Origin: an uncultured Gemmiger sp. | GTDB taxonomy: Bacteria; Bacillota; Clostridia; Oscillospirales; Ruminococcaceae | Reading direction: 5' to 3' | NCBI GenBank assembly: GCA_944388135.1 | Contig: CALXHP010000002.1 | Coordinates: 83,633-147,632 of the forward strand | Length of the DNA stretch: 64,000 nt | Shown: one piece after another, positions 32,839 to 40,245 of the stretch | Numbering within the stretch: position 1 is the first letter of the stretch | Layout of the letters: every line of letters begins with the position of its first letter | Position numbers and translations under genes: made by a program | The notes under the pieces: generated by a model | The model's input: the letters and a program-made list of their open reading frames with translations, nothing else | Databases searched by the model: none | What the model was told of the DNA's origin: nothing

Positions 32839-32864
32839 AAAAAAGTCCCGCCGCAGGGCGGGAC
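32839..32864 (-). terminator. Terminator of the PucR-type gene
   Basis: GTCCCGCC/GGCGGGAC stem (845-852 with 857-864) with a four-base loop and six Ts on the minus strand. Confidence 0.9.
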
Positions 32865-32877
32865 CAAGGGTTCAGAA

Positions 32878-33963
32878 TCAATATTTTGCCGGATTTGCGG
32901 AGAGGTATTTCTTAACCATAAGGGCCACTTTAAAGACGATGGCATCATCAAAGTTGCGCAGATCCAGGCCGGTGAGCTTGCGGATCTTTTCCAGACGGTA
33001 GACGAGGGTATTGCGGTGCACAAACAGTCCGCGGCTGGTCTCGGAAACGTTCAGGTTGTTTTCAAAGAACCGCTGAATGGTGAAAAGGGTCTCCGCATCC
33101 AGAGAGTCGATACTTTCCTGTTTGAACACTTCCCGCAGGAACGCCTCGCAAAGAGTGGTGGGCAGCTGATAGATCAGCCGGGCAATGCCCAGATGGTCGT
33201 AGCTGATGACCTGGCGTTCGGTGTCGAACACCTTGCCCACTTCCATGGCGATCTGGGCTTCCTTGAAGCTGGAGGCCAGGTCCTTGATGTTGTTGATGGG
33301 GGTACCGATGCCCACCACCGCTTTGATGTAGTGGTCCCCCTGCAGGGTATCCACAATGGAGGTGGCCAGCTTTTCCATATCCCGAGTGTTGTTGTCCGGT
33401 TTGATTTCCTTGACAAGAACGGTATCGCTCTCGCTGATATTGAAAACAAAATCTTTCTGCTTGTCCGGGAAAAGACCGCTGACCACATCGTAGGCGGAGA
33501 TATCGTTGCCCGAAGTCACACGGATCAACAGCACCACGCGCTGGGCATCCGAGATGAAATGCAGCTCCCGGGCTTTGGCGTAGATATCGCCGGGCAGAAT
33601 ATTGTCCAGCACCACATTCTTGATGAAATTGGTCTTGTCGAACTTTTCATCATGGTATTGCTTGATGCACTGCAGGCTGATGGACAACATGGCCGCGAAC
33701 TGCGCAGCGGTGGGGTCGGTGCCCTCCACAAACGCCGCATAATCGTTATGCTTGGCATTGGAAAACTGGTGGTAAGAGTACCCATCCCGCACAAAAGCGT
33801 CCCCTGCCGTCTGACGTACGGCAGCGACCCCGTCGCGTACTTCGCCGATCTGCCCCAGTTCAGAGCAGGAAATGACCGTCCCGGTCTCGTCCACGACGCC
33901 GACCACACGGTCCACAGCCTCTTTCATCTGGTACACCACGTTCTGGAATACCCTGTTCGCCAT
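32878..33963 (-). CDS. PucR/CdaR-type transcriptional regulator
   Basis: 361 residues. A GGDEF-like central domain (about 150-260) and a C-terminal PucR helix-turn-helix (about 290-350: TLFTIQRFFENNLNVSETSR, GLFVHRNTLVYRLEKIRKLT) identify the CdaR/PucR family, usually activators of sugar-acid, purine or amino-acid use. The N-terminal 130 residues resemble the sugar-diacid recognition type. The gene is single, with strong promoter and terminator, so the targets are not evident from context; glycan genes follow on the same strand. Confidence 0.88.
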   Translation of the reverse strand: MANRVFQNVVYQMKEAVDRVVGVVDETGTVISCSELGQIGEVRDGVAAVRQTAGDAFVRDGYSYHQFSNAKHNDYAAFVEGTDPTAAQFAAMLSISLQCIKQYHDEKFDKTNFIKNVVLDNILPGDIYAKARELHFISDAQRVVLLIRVTSGNDISAYDVVSGLFPDKQKDFVFNISESDTVLVKEIKPDNNTRDMEKLATSIVDTLQGDHYIKAVVGIGTPINNIKDLASSFKEAQIAMEVGKVFDTERQVISYDHLGIARLIYQLPTTLCEAFLREVFKQESIDSLDAETLFTIQRFFENNLNVSETSRGLFVHRNTLVYRLEKIRKLTGLDLRNFDDAIVFKVALMVKKYLSANPAKY

Positions 33964-34050
33964 AATCTGTGACTCCCCTTTTGTTCAATTGGGTGTTTTG
34001 GCAAAATGCCTTTTGGTAAACTGCCCGAAAACAGAAAGCTCCTGATGTAT

Positions 34051-34079
34051 ATTTTACACAATTGAGTTGACTTTTGCAA
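34051..34079 (-). promoter_or_regulatory. Promoter of the PucR-type gene
   Basis: Minus strand TTGCAA (34079-34074), 17-base spacer, TAAAAT (34056-34051). The leader is about 80 bases. Confidence 0.7.
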
Positions 34080-34131
34080 CATATTTTAACGAAAAAAGCA
34101 ATATTTTCTTGTACAACTTTTGATTTATACA

Positions 34132-34170
34132 AAAAAACGCCCCGTTGAACAAAAATTCAACGGGGAAAAA
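34132..34170 (-). terminator. Terminator of the glycan gene pair
   Basis: CCCCGTTGAA/TTCAACGGGG stem (140-149 with 156-165), followed by CGTTTTTTT on the minus strand. Confidence 0.9.
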
Positions 34171-34176
34171 CGTCCG

Positions 34177-34803
34177 TCATTTTGACGACGATTTCTTGGA
34201 ATCCTCCTTCAGGGCACCGGTTCCGCCCTCCACAACGCCCCGGCGCTGGAACACATAAGAGAAGCTGTGGAAAAAGATCTTCAGGTCCATTCCAAAGGTG
34301 AGATGGGCTGCATATTCCCCATCATACTGTGCCTTCACGTCGATGGGCAGCTCGTCCCGGCCGTTGACCTGGGCCAGACCGGTAAGACCGGGGCGGATGT
34401 CGTTGGCATGGACCTTGTCCCGGGCCTCAATGAGGTCGTACTGGTTGTACAGGGCTGGCCGGGGACCGATGATGCTCATCTGCCCTGCCAGGATATTATA
34501 AATCTGGGGAAGCTCATCCAGGCTGGTCTTGCGCAGAAAGGCACCGCTCTTGGTGATGTAACTGTCTGCATTTTTCAGCAGATGGGTGGGCACATCATGG
34601 GGGGTATCCCCGCGCATGGTACGGAATTTCAGGATATTGAAATGGGTCTTACCCTGCCCCACCCGGCGCTGTTTGAAGAAAACCGGCCCCGGGGAATCAC
34701 ATTTGATCCAGATGGCAATGATCCCCATAGGGATCGCCAGGACGACCACCGCCAGCAGAGAGAGAACAAAGTCCAGCAGACGCTTGATATAGTGTTGGTA
34801 CAT
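34177..34803 (-). CDS. Sugar-phosphate undecaprenyl-phosphate transferase (WcaJ/PglC family)
   Basis: 208 residues, the small monotopic PGT type. One N-terminal membrane-embedded helix (about 9-33), then DSPGPVFFKQRRVGQGKTHF and NILKFRTM (motifs binding phosphate and metal), the SLDELPQIYNILAGQMSIIG catalytic Asp-Glu region, and GPRP...RPGLTGLAQVNGRDELP. It places the first sugar-1-phosphate on undecaprenyl phosphate to start a surface glycan. It follows the CapD-like dehydratase by four bases, which likely provides its UDP-sugar substrate, as in PglC/PglF pairs. Confidence 0.92.
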   Translation of the reverse strand: MYQHYIKRLLDFVLSLLAVVVLAIPMGIIAIWIKCDSPGPVFFKQRRVGQGKTHFNILKFRTMRGDTPHDVPTHLLKNADSYITKSGAFLRKTSLDELPQIYNILAGQMSIIGPRPALYNQYDLIEARDKVHANDIRPGLTGLAQVNGRDELPIDVKAQYDGEYAAHLTFGMDLKIFFHSFSYVFQRRGVVEGGTGALKEDSKKSSSK

Positions 34804-34807
34804 GGCA

Positions 34808-36799
34808 TCAGCCTCCCTTTGCTTCGTTGTCGTTCTGACGTTCTTGCAGCTGCTTTTCCAGTTCTTCTTTGGAGAACAGCCCGGTATTGCCGCTCATGGC
34901 CACCACCGTATGGTCGGCACGGACGCGGCGGTTGGGATGATAACTGGGCACCATATGCTGCAGGCATTCCACCACGGCGTCGTCGTTATGGTGGGCCGCC
35001 ACCAGCAACGCCTGCAGACCGTTGTAAAAATCTGCCAGGTCGATTTCCATAGGCGGAGCGATGAAAATCTTGTTGTGGGCGGTTTTGCGCATCTTATCCT
35101 GTTCGGTGTCCATAAGAAGCTCTTCGTAAAGCTTTTCTCCGGGCCGCAGGCCGGTGATCTTGATCTGCATGTTGACGCCCGGCTCATATCCATAAAAACG
35201 GATCAACCGGTTGGCCAGGTCCATGATCTTCACCGGTTTGCCCATATCCAGCACGTAGATACTGCCGCCCCTGGCAAGGCCGCCGGCCTGAAGCACCAAC
35301 TGTGCCGCCTCGGTAATGGTCATGAAATAGCGAACGATGTCCGGGTGGGTGATGGTCACGGGACCGCCCCGCTTGATCTGTTCTTCAAACAGCGGGATCA
35401 CACTGCCGTGGCTGCCCAGCACGTTGCCGAACCGTACCGCCATACATTTCATATCGGTGCCGCCGTCAAAGGACTGGATCAGCATTTCGCACAGGCGTTT
35501 GGTGCAGCCCATAACGTTGGTGGGGTTGACCGCTTTGTCGGTGGAAAGCTGGACAAACCGCTCCACCCCATGTTCTGCCGCCGAGGTAAGCAGATTCTTG
35601 GTGCCGAACACATTGTTTTTGACGGCTTCCGCCGGGCTGATCTCCATCAGGGGCACATGTTTGTGGGCCGCCGCATGGAACACCACCGAGGGATGGTAGG
35701 TGTCAAACACCTCATCCAGCCGCTCTTTGTCCCGGATGGAGCCGATCAGCGTAATGACTGGTGCATCGGCACCGTATTTGTTGCGCAGCTCCGTTTCCAG
35801 CTCGTAGGCGCAGTTTTCATAGATATCAAAGATCAGCAGCCGCCGGGGCTGATACCGCATGATCTGGCGGCAGAGTTCGCTGCCGATGGAACCGCCGCCG
35901 CCCGTGACCAACACCACCTTATCGTGGAGGTATTCCGAGATCTGGGCATTGTTCAGCTGGATCTCATCCCGGGAGAGGAAGTCCGCGGTGTTCAGTTCCC
36001 GGAACCCTGCTGCCACGGGATTGCCGTTTTCATCCACCGCCTGGGGGTCGGAAAGCATCCGTACCCGGCAGTGGGTGGAGTTGCAGAGGTTGATGATCTC
36101 GCTGAGGCGATCCCCTTTCAGGGTGGTGATGGCGATGACGATCTCCATGATGTGGTACTTGCGCACCAGTTCGGGGATATCGGAGATGGTGCCGCGCACC
36201 GGCACCCCCTGCACACGCAGCCCCTTTTTGGTCAGATCGTCGTCCACAATACAGATGGGGTCGCCAAAACTCTGGTTCTTGTTCTTGCAGAGGTTGACTG
36301 CCCAGGCACCGGCGTTGCCCGCACCCACGATCAGAAGAGGGGTGGGATTTTCCTGTTTATGGGAGCGTGCCCCCCGAACCGTCTTGATCAGGCGCCACAA
36401 AAAGCGGACGCCGGCAATGGCGGCGGTATTGAATACCGCGCCGAAGATCAACACGGCACCGCTGATGGGGCGGCTGCGGTAGAACAGGTCGAACAGCATG
36501 ATCAGGCCCGTAGCCAACCCGGACAGACAGGTCAGCCGGGCCAGATCCCGCATGCCGGCGTACTCCCACATGATCTCATACAGGCCGCCGAACCAGAACA
36601 CGATCATATAGATCGGCAGCACATAGTAGAGCATGGGCGCCATAGCCCGCAGAATCTCGGCTCGCTGGTAGGCCTCCCCACTGTCAAAACGCAGCATAAC
36701 GGCCAGCCAATAGCAAAAAACGATCAGGCCGCAGTCCAGCAGCATCAGCAGGATGCGCCGGGGCAGGCCTTTGATGATTTGTTTGGAATCCTGTTGCAT
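34808..36799 (-). CDS. CapD/WbpM/PglF-like UDP-sugar 4,6-dehydratase, membrane-bound
   Basis: 663 residues. Four N-terminal membrane helices (about 15-140) precede a CoA-binding-like Rossmann domain (LLIVGAGNAGAWAV, 155-168) and an SDR dehydratase domain (VVLVTGGGGSIGSELC, 295-310; HAAAHKHVPLME; STDKAVNPTNVMGCTKR, with Met replacing the usual Tyr as in this family). It makes UDP-4-keto-6-deoxy-HexNAc from UDP-GlcNAc, the precursor of bacillosamine or FucNAc-type sugars. Operon with the following transferase; glmS upstream feeds UDP-GlcNAc supply. Confidence 0.93.
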   Translation of the reverse strand: MQQDSKQIIKGLPRRILLMLLDCGLIVFCYWLAVMLRFDSGEAYQRAEILRAMAPMLYYVLPIYMIVFWFGGLYEIMWEYAGMRDLARLTCLSGLATGLIMLFDLFYRSRPISGAVLIFGAVFNTAAIAGVRFLWRLIKTVRGARSHKQENPTPLLIVGAGNAGAWAVNLCKNKNQSFGDPICIVDDDLTKKGLRVQGVPVRGTISDIPELVRKYHIMEIVIAITTLKGDRLSEIINLCNSTHCRVRMLSDPQAVDENGNPVAAGFRELNTADFLSRDEIQLNNAQISEYLHDKVVLVTGGGGSIGSELCRQIMRYQPRRLLIFDIYENCAYELETELRNKYGADAPVITLIGSIRDKERLDEVFDTYHPSVVFHAAAHKHVPLMEISPAEAVKNNVFGTKNLLTSAAEHGVERFVQLSTDKAVNPTNVMGCTKRLCEMLIQSFDGGTDMKCMAVRFGNVLGSHGSVIPLFEEQIKRGGPVTITHPDIVRYFMTITEAAQLVLQAGGLARGGSIYVLDMGKPVKIMDLANRLIRFYGYEPGVNMQIKITGLRPGEKLYEELLMDTEQDKMRKTAHNKIFIAPPMEIDLADFYNGLQALLVAAHHNDDAVVECLQHMVPSYHPNRRVRADHTVVAMSGNTGLFSKEELEKQLQERQNDNEAKGG

Positions 36800-36864
36800 G
36801 AATCTATGGTCCTTTTATCTTCATCGAACCCGGAGCCGGGTCGGAAATTGCTGTATATAAAGGT

Positions 36865-36873
36865 ATTATAACA
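36865..36873 (-). promoter_or_regulatory. Extended -10 promoter of the CapD-like gene
   Basis: Minus strand TGTTATAAT (36873-36865) with a TGn extension; the -35 position (AGACAA) is poor. It sits directly after the glmS terminator. Confidence 0.6.
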
Positions 36874-36875
36874 CA

Positions 36876-36912
36876 AAACCGCCCCGTTTGTCTTGTGGCA
36901 AACGGGGCAAAA
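36876..36912 (-). terminator. Terminator of glmS
   Basis: GCCCCGTTTG/CAAACGGGGC stem (881-890 with 899-908), then GGTTTTGTG on the minus strand. Confidence 0.85.
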
Positions 36913-36967
36913 CTGGCGCACACTGCCCAAAAATATACAGTAATTTTTGGTAAATAGGCCGAAGTAC

Positions 36968-38809
36968 TTATTCTACCGTAACGCTCTTGGCCAGATTGCG
37001 GGGTTTATCCACATCCAGACCCTTGGCACAGCTTACATAATAGGCCAGCAGCTGCAACGGGATCACGGCCAGGCTGGTGGCAAAATGGGGGTCGGTCTTG
37101 GGCACATAGACGGTGAATCCGGCGGTGTCCTCGATGCTGTAGTTGCCGTAGGTGGTCAGTCCCATCAGGAAGGCGCCACGGCTCTTGACCTCCACCATAT
37201 TGGAAACGCTCTTTTCAAACAGGTCAGGCTGGGTCAGGATGCCCACCACCAGAGTACCGTTTTCCACCAGGGAAATGGGGCCATGCTTCATCTCACCTGC
37301 CGCAAAGGCCTCCGAGTGGATGTAGCTGATCTCCTTGAACTTCAGGCTGCCCTCCAGCGCCACGGCGTAGTCCAGCCCGCGGCCGATGAAGAAGGCGTCC
37401 TTGGCGTTGGCATACTTGCTGGCAAACCACTGAATACGCTCTTTGTCCGCCAGGATCTTTTCGATCTTGTCGGGCAGCGCTTCCATCTCTGTGATCAGGG
37501 ACTCGTACTGTCCCTCGGCCAGGGTGTCCCGGACCCGGGCAAACTCCGTTGCCAGCAGATAGCAGGCTGCCAGCTGGGTGCTGTAGGCTTTGGTGGTAGC
37601 CACCGAGATTTCGGGGCCGGCCCAGGTATACATGGTGGCGTCGGCCTCCCGGGCAATGCTGGACCCCACCACGTTCACGATACCGATGGTGCGCACGCCC
37701 CGCTCCTTGCACAGCCGCAGCGCGGCCAGCGTGTCGGCGGTCTCACCGCTCTGGCTGATGACCAGCGCCAGAGAATCCTTCTCCAGCACCGGGTTGCGAT
37801 AGCGGAACTCACTGGCCACATCCACCTCTACCGGCAGGCGGGCCAGGCTTTCAAATACATAGCGAGCCGCCATGCCCACATGGTAGGCAGAACCGCAGCC
37901 GATGATATAGATGCGGCGTACCGTGCGGATGGCGTCCTCGTCCAGGGCCAGTTCCGACAGATCGATCTTGCCGTCCTTCAGGCGGGGCGAGATGGTATCC
38001 CGCACGGCAGCGGGCTGTTCATGGATTTCCTTCATCATGAAATGCTCATAGCCGCCCTTTTCGGCCGCCTCGGCATCCCATTCGATGGTGGTGGTCTCAT
38101 GGGTGACGGGTTCCTTGTCGATGTTGAAGAACTCGACGGAATCCGGTGTCAGCCGTGCGATCTCCAGATTGTCGATGTAGTAAACGGTGCGGGTATATTT
38201 GAGAAGCGCCGGCACATCGGAGGCGATGATGGAACCGTTGTCGCACCAGCCTACAATGAGGGGGCTGTCCTTGCGCACCGCGTACAGCGTACCGGGCTGA
38301 TCGGCAAACAGAATGCCCAGGGCATAAGACCCCCGCACGTGAAGCATCATGCGGGAGATGGCGTCCAGGGCATCCCCCGCAGACTCCCCGGTATAGTAGT
38401 AGTCCAGCAGCTGGGCCACCACCTCGGTATCCGTCTGAGAAACGAAGGTGAACCCCCGGTTGGTCAGACGTTCCTTGATTTCCAGGTAGTTTTCGATGAT
38501 GCCGTTGTGTACCACAGCGATCTTCTGATCCCGGGAATAGTGGGGATGGGCATTCACCACAGAGGGCTCCCCGTGGGTGGCCCAGCGGGTATGGCCGATG
38601 CCGCAGCTTCCCGGCACGGCGTTCCCGCCGTCGGTCATTTCATGCAGGACCTTCAGACGGCCTTTTGCTTTGACCACTTCGATCTTTCCGGCAGCGTTCT
38701 GCACCGCCAGCCCGGCCGAATCATAGCCGCGATATTCCAGTTTTGCCAGACCATCCAGCAAAATCGGTGCGGCCTGGGCCGCTCCTGTAAAACCTACGAT
38801 ACCACACAT
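36968..38809 (-). CDS. glmS: Glutamine-fructose-6-phosphate aminotransferase (isomerising)
   Basis: 613 residues. It makes glucosamine-6-phosphate from fructose-6-phosphate and glutamine, the entry to UDP-GlcNAc for wall and surface glycans. Visible: N-terminal nucleophile Cys2 (MCGIVGFTG), YRGYDSAGLA, RWATHGEPS of the glutaminase domain (1-240), two SIS isomerase domains (GCGSAYHVG, SQSGETADT) and the C-terminal LAKSVTVE. GGAGGG precedes the ATG. No glmS ribozyme was recognised in the leader; the promoter lies only about 90 bases upstream of the ATG. Confidence 0.97.
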   Translation of the reverse strand: MCGIVGFTGAAQAAPILLDGLAKLEYRGYDSAGLAVQNAAGKIEVVKAKGRLKVLHEMTDGGNAVPGSCGIGHTRWATHGEPSVVNAHPHYSRDQKIAVVHNGIIENYLEIKERLTNRGFTFVSQTDTEVVAQLLDYYYTGESAGDALDAISRMMLHVRGSYALGILFADQPGTLYAVRKDSPLIVGWCDNGSIIASDVPALLKYTRTVYYIDNLEIARLTPDSVEFFNIDKEPVTHETTTIEWDAEAAEKGGYEHFMMKEIHEQPAAVRDTISPRLKDGKIDLSELALDEDAIRTVRRIYIIGCGSAYHVGMAARYVFESLARLPVEVDVASEFRYRNPVLEKDSLALVISQSGETADTLAALRLCKERGVRTIGIVNVVGSSIAREADATMYTWAGPEISVATTKAYSTQLAACYLLATEFARVRDTLAEGQYESLITEMEALPDKIEKILADKERIQWFASKYANAKDAFFIGRGLDYAVALEGSLKFKEISYIHSEAFAAGEMKHGPISLVENGTLVVGILTQPDLFEKSVSNMVEVKSRGAFLMGLTTYGNYSIEDTAGFTVYVPKTDPHFATSLAVIPLQLLAYYVSCAKGLDVDKPRNLAKSVTVE

Positions 38810-38897
38810 TGGCGTATCCCTCCCTGTTTGGGTGTGATGCTCTTGGATCTCTATTTAGAATTCTTGCGATTTTCTTTAGAACATGGAACTGTTTATC

Positions 38898-38926
38898 AGT
38901 ATATTCGATTTGGCGGAAAATGTCTA
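38898..38926 (-). promoter_or_regulatory. Promoter of glmS
   Basis: Minus strand TAGACA (38926-38921), 17-base spacer, TATACT (38903-38898). The 333-base gap 38810-39142 holds this and the sortase terminator; about 170 bases next to the sortase stop show nothing recognisable. Confidence 0.75.
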
Positions 38927-38935
38927 CCCGTTTAC

Positions 38936-38973
38936 CAAAAAAGACGGGCGGCCGTCAAGGGCAACGGCCGCCC
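38936..38973 (-). terminator. Terminator downstream of the second sortase gene
   Basis: GGGCGGCCGT/ACGGCCGCCC stem (946-955 with 964-973), then CTTTTTT on the minus strand. It lies about 170 bases past the sortase stop. Confidence 0.8.
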
Positions 38974-39142
38974 GCCGGCGCATTCTCCCTTTCCGGTTTC
39001 TTACACCATAAGAACCTTTTTGAGTCCTGCGCATTACTCAGCATACCACATTTTGGAAACATCGGCAAGGGAAAAGTATGACCGGGGCCTCTTTTGCGGT
39101 GTTTACAAAATTATATGAGGTATTACCTTAAAAAATTTTATT

Positions 39143-40123
39143 TTATTCGTTATCCACCCGGCGAGCCACCACCACATACCGGCCGTTGCTGCTGGAATAC
39201 TCACAGGTGGAAAGGGTCAGCAGCTGTTCCCCGTAGCTGGGGCGAATTCCGGTGTCCACGTCGCTGCGGGAGATGACCTCGTCCACATATTCATTGTAGG
39301 CGGCTTCATCCATATCGATATACCGATTATAGACAAAGCTGGTATCCGCCACCACATCAATGGAGAACGCGGCAAATACCTCATAGGTGCCGTCGCCATA
39401 CACGGTATCAAACTCTATCTCGGGATGTTCGGTATAATAGGAGGCATCTTTGTACCCGGTAAGGCACCCGAAAATCGTGCCGGTTTTCATATTGTGCCCA
39501 TACACAATAAGGTTTTCGCTTTGATCATTGGCGCCCAGCGTGGTGTTTTCGTCCAGATACGGTACCCCGTAGACACTGTATTCCTTATTAAAGTCGTGAC
39601 GAAGGTAAAAATCCTTGTTGTTGGGCGCATACATGACCGGGAAGTCCAGATTGGTATCCTGGATGGAGATCCAGCCGATGAAATCGCTGTTTCTGTCCCG
39701 CAATGCCGCAAAGCGGGCACTGTTGCTTTCTCCGTTTTCACCGGTGGCCTCCGGATCGATCAAAGCCTGCAGATCGGCAAATTCACTTTCTGCCTGGCGG
39801 TCGTCAAAGTACCGTTTTACCAGAATTCCCCCGCTGACCAGAAAAACGATCAGGCAGACGATTATGGCAATGTTATAGACCAGGTTGGACTTACCTTTTT
39901 TCTTGTCGGACTTGCCCCGGGAAGGCTCCGGTTTCTTCTTTTGCCGGGGCTGCTCAGCGCCCTGCACCGGATGCGGCGGTTCAGCATCCGGCACCGGCCG
40001 GACAGGTGCCCGGGGTGGTTGCGGTTCCTGGGCAGGAACCTGTATCTGCTGTGTGCGGGCAGCGGCTTCCCGGCGCTGATTCTGCACAGCATAGGGATCA
40101 TCATTGCGGTGGATCTTAGCCAT
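39143..40123 (-). CDS. Class B sortase (second copy)
   Basis: 326 residues from MAKIHRND after GAGAGG. Residues 1-80 are cytoplasmic, Pro/Gln/Lys-rich; membrane helix 82-103; sortase domain about 135-326 with His210 (VYGHNM), Cys307 (LSTC) and Arg315 (NGRYVV). Compared with the sortase at 5536-6471 the catalytic domain is clearly related (YGHNM-x-x-G-x-x-F-G-x-L), but the N-terminal region is different and longer. No substrate gene with a sorting signal lies next to it. Single gene with its own promoter and terminator, so it may be the housekeeping enzyme. Confidence 0.9.
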   Translation of the reverse strand: MAKIHRNDDPYAVQNQRREAAARTQQIQVPAQEPQPPRAPVRPVPDAEPPHPVQGAEQPRQKKKPEPSRGKSDKKKGKSNLVYNIAIIVCLIVFLVSGGILVKRYFDDRQAESEFADLQALIDPEATGENGESNSARFAALRDRNSDFIGWISIQDTNLDFPVMYAPNNKDFYLRHDFNKEYSVYGVPYLDENTTLGANDQSENLIVYGHNMKTGTIFGCLTGYKDASYYTEHPEIEFDTVYGDGTYEVFAAFSIDVVADTSFVYNRYIDMDEAAYNEYVDEVISRSDVDTGIRPSYGEQLLTLSTCEYSSSNGRYVVVARRVDNE

Positions 40124-40153
40124 GGTGTCTTTCCTCTCGTCAAATTTGTCTTT

Positions 40154-40182
40154 ACTATACGCCGTTTGGCCGCAAAATGCAA
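40154..40182 (-). promoter_or_regulatory. Promoter of the second sortase gene
   Basis: Minus strand TTGCAT (40182-40177), 17-base spacer, TATAGT (40159-40154), immediately after the pheT terminator. Confidence 0.7.
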
Positions 40183-40196
40183 GGGTGCTCATTTTC

Positions 40197-40231
40197 CAAA
40201 AAACGCTGTGCGCATTTTGCGCACAGCGTTC
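40197..40231 (-). terminator. Terminator of pheST
   Basis: Perfect 12-base stem AACGCTGTGCGC/GCGCACAGCGTT (202-213 with 219-230) with five-base loop and Ts on the minus strand. Confidence 0.92.
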
Positions 40232-40245
40232 TGGTCAAGGCCGGA

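Noticed and set aside
38810-38897. glmS ribozyme in the glmS leader
   Set aside because: The leader is only about 90 bases and no ribozyme core was recognised; too short for the 150-base element.
36947-39118. 723-codon plus-strand open frame opposite glmS
   Set aside because: Runs through the glmS promoter and into non-coding DNA; a shadow of glmS.
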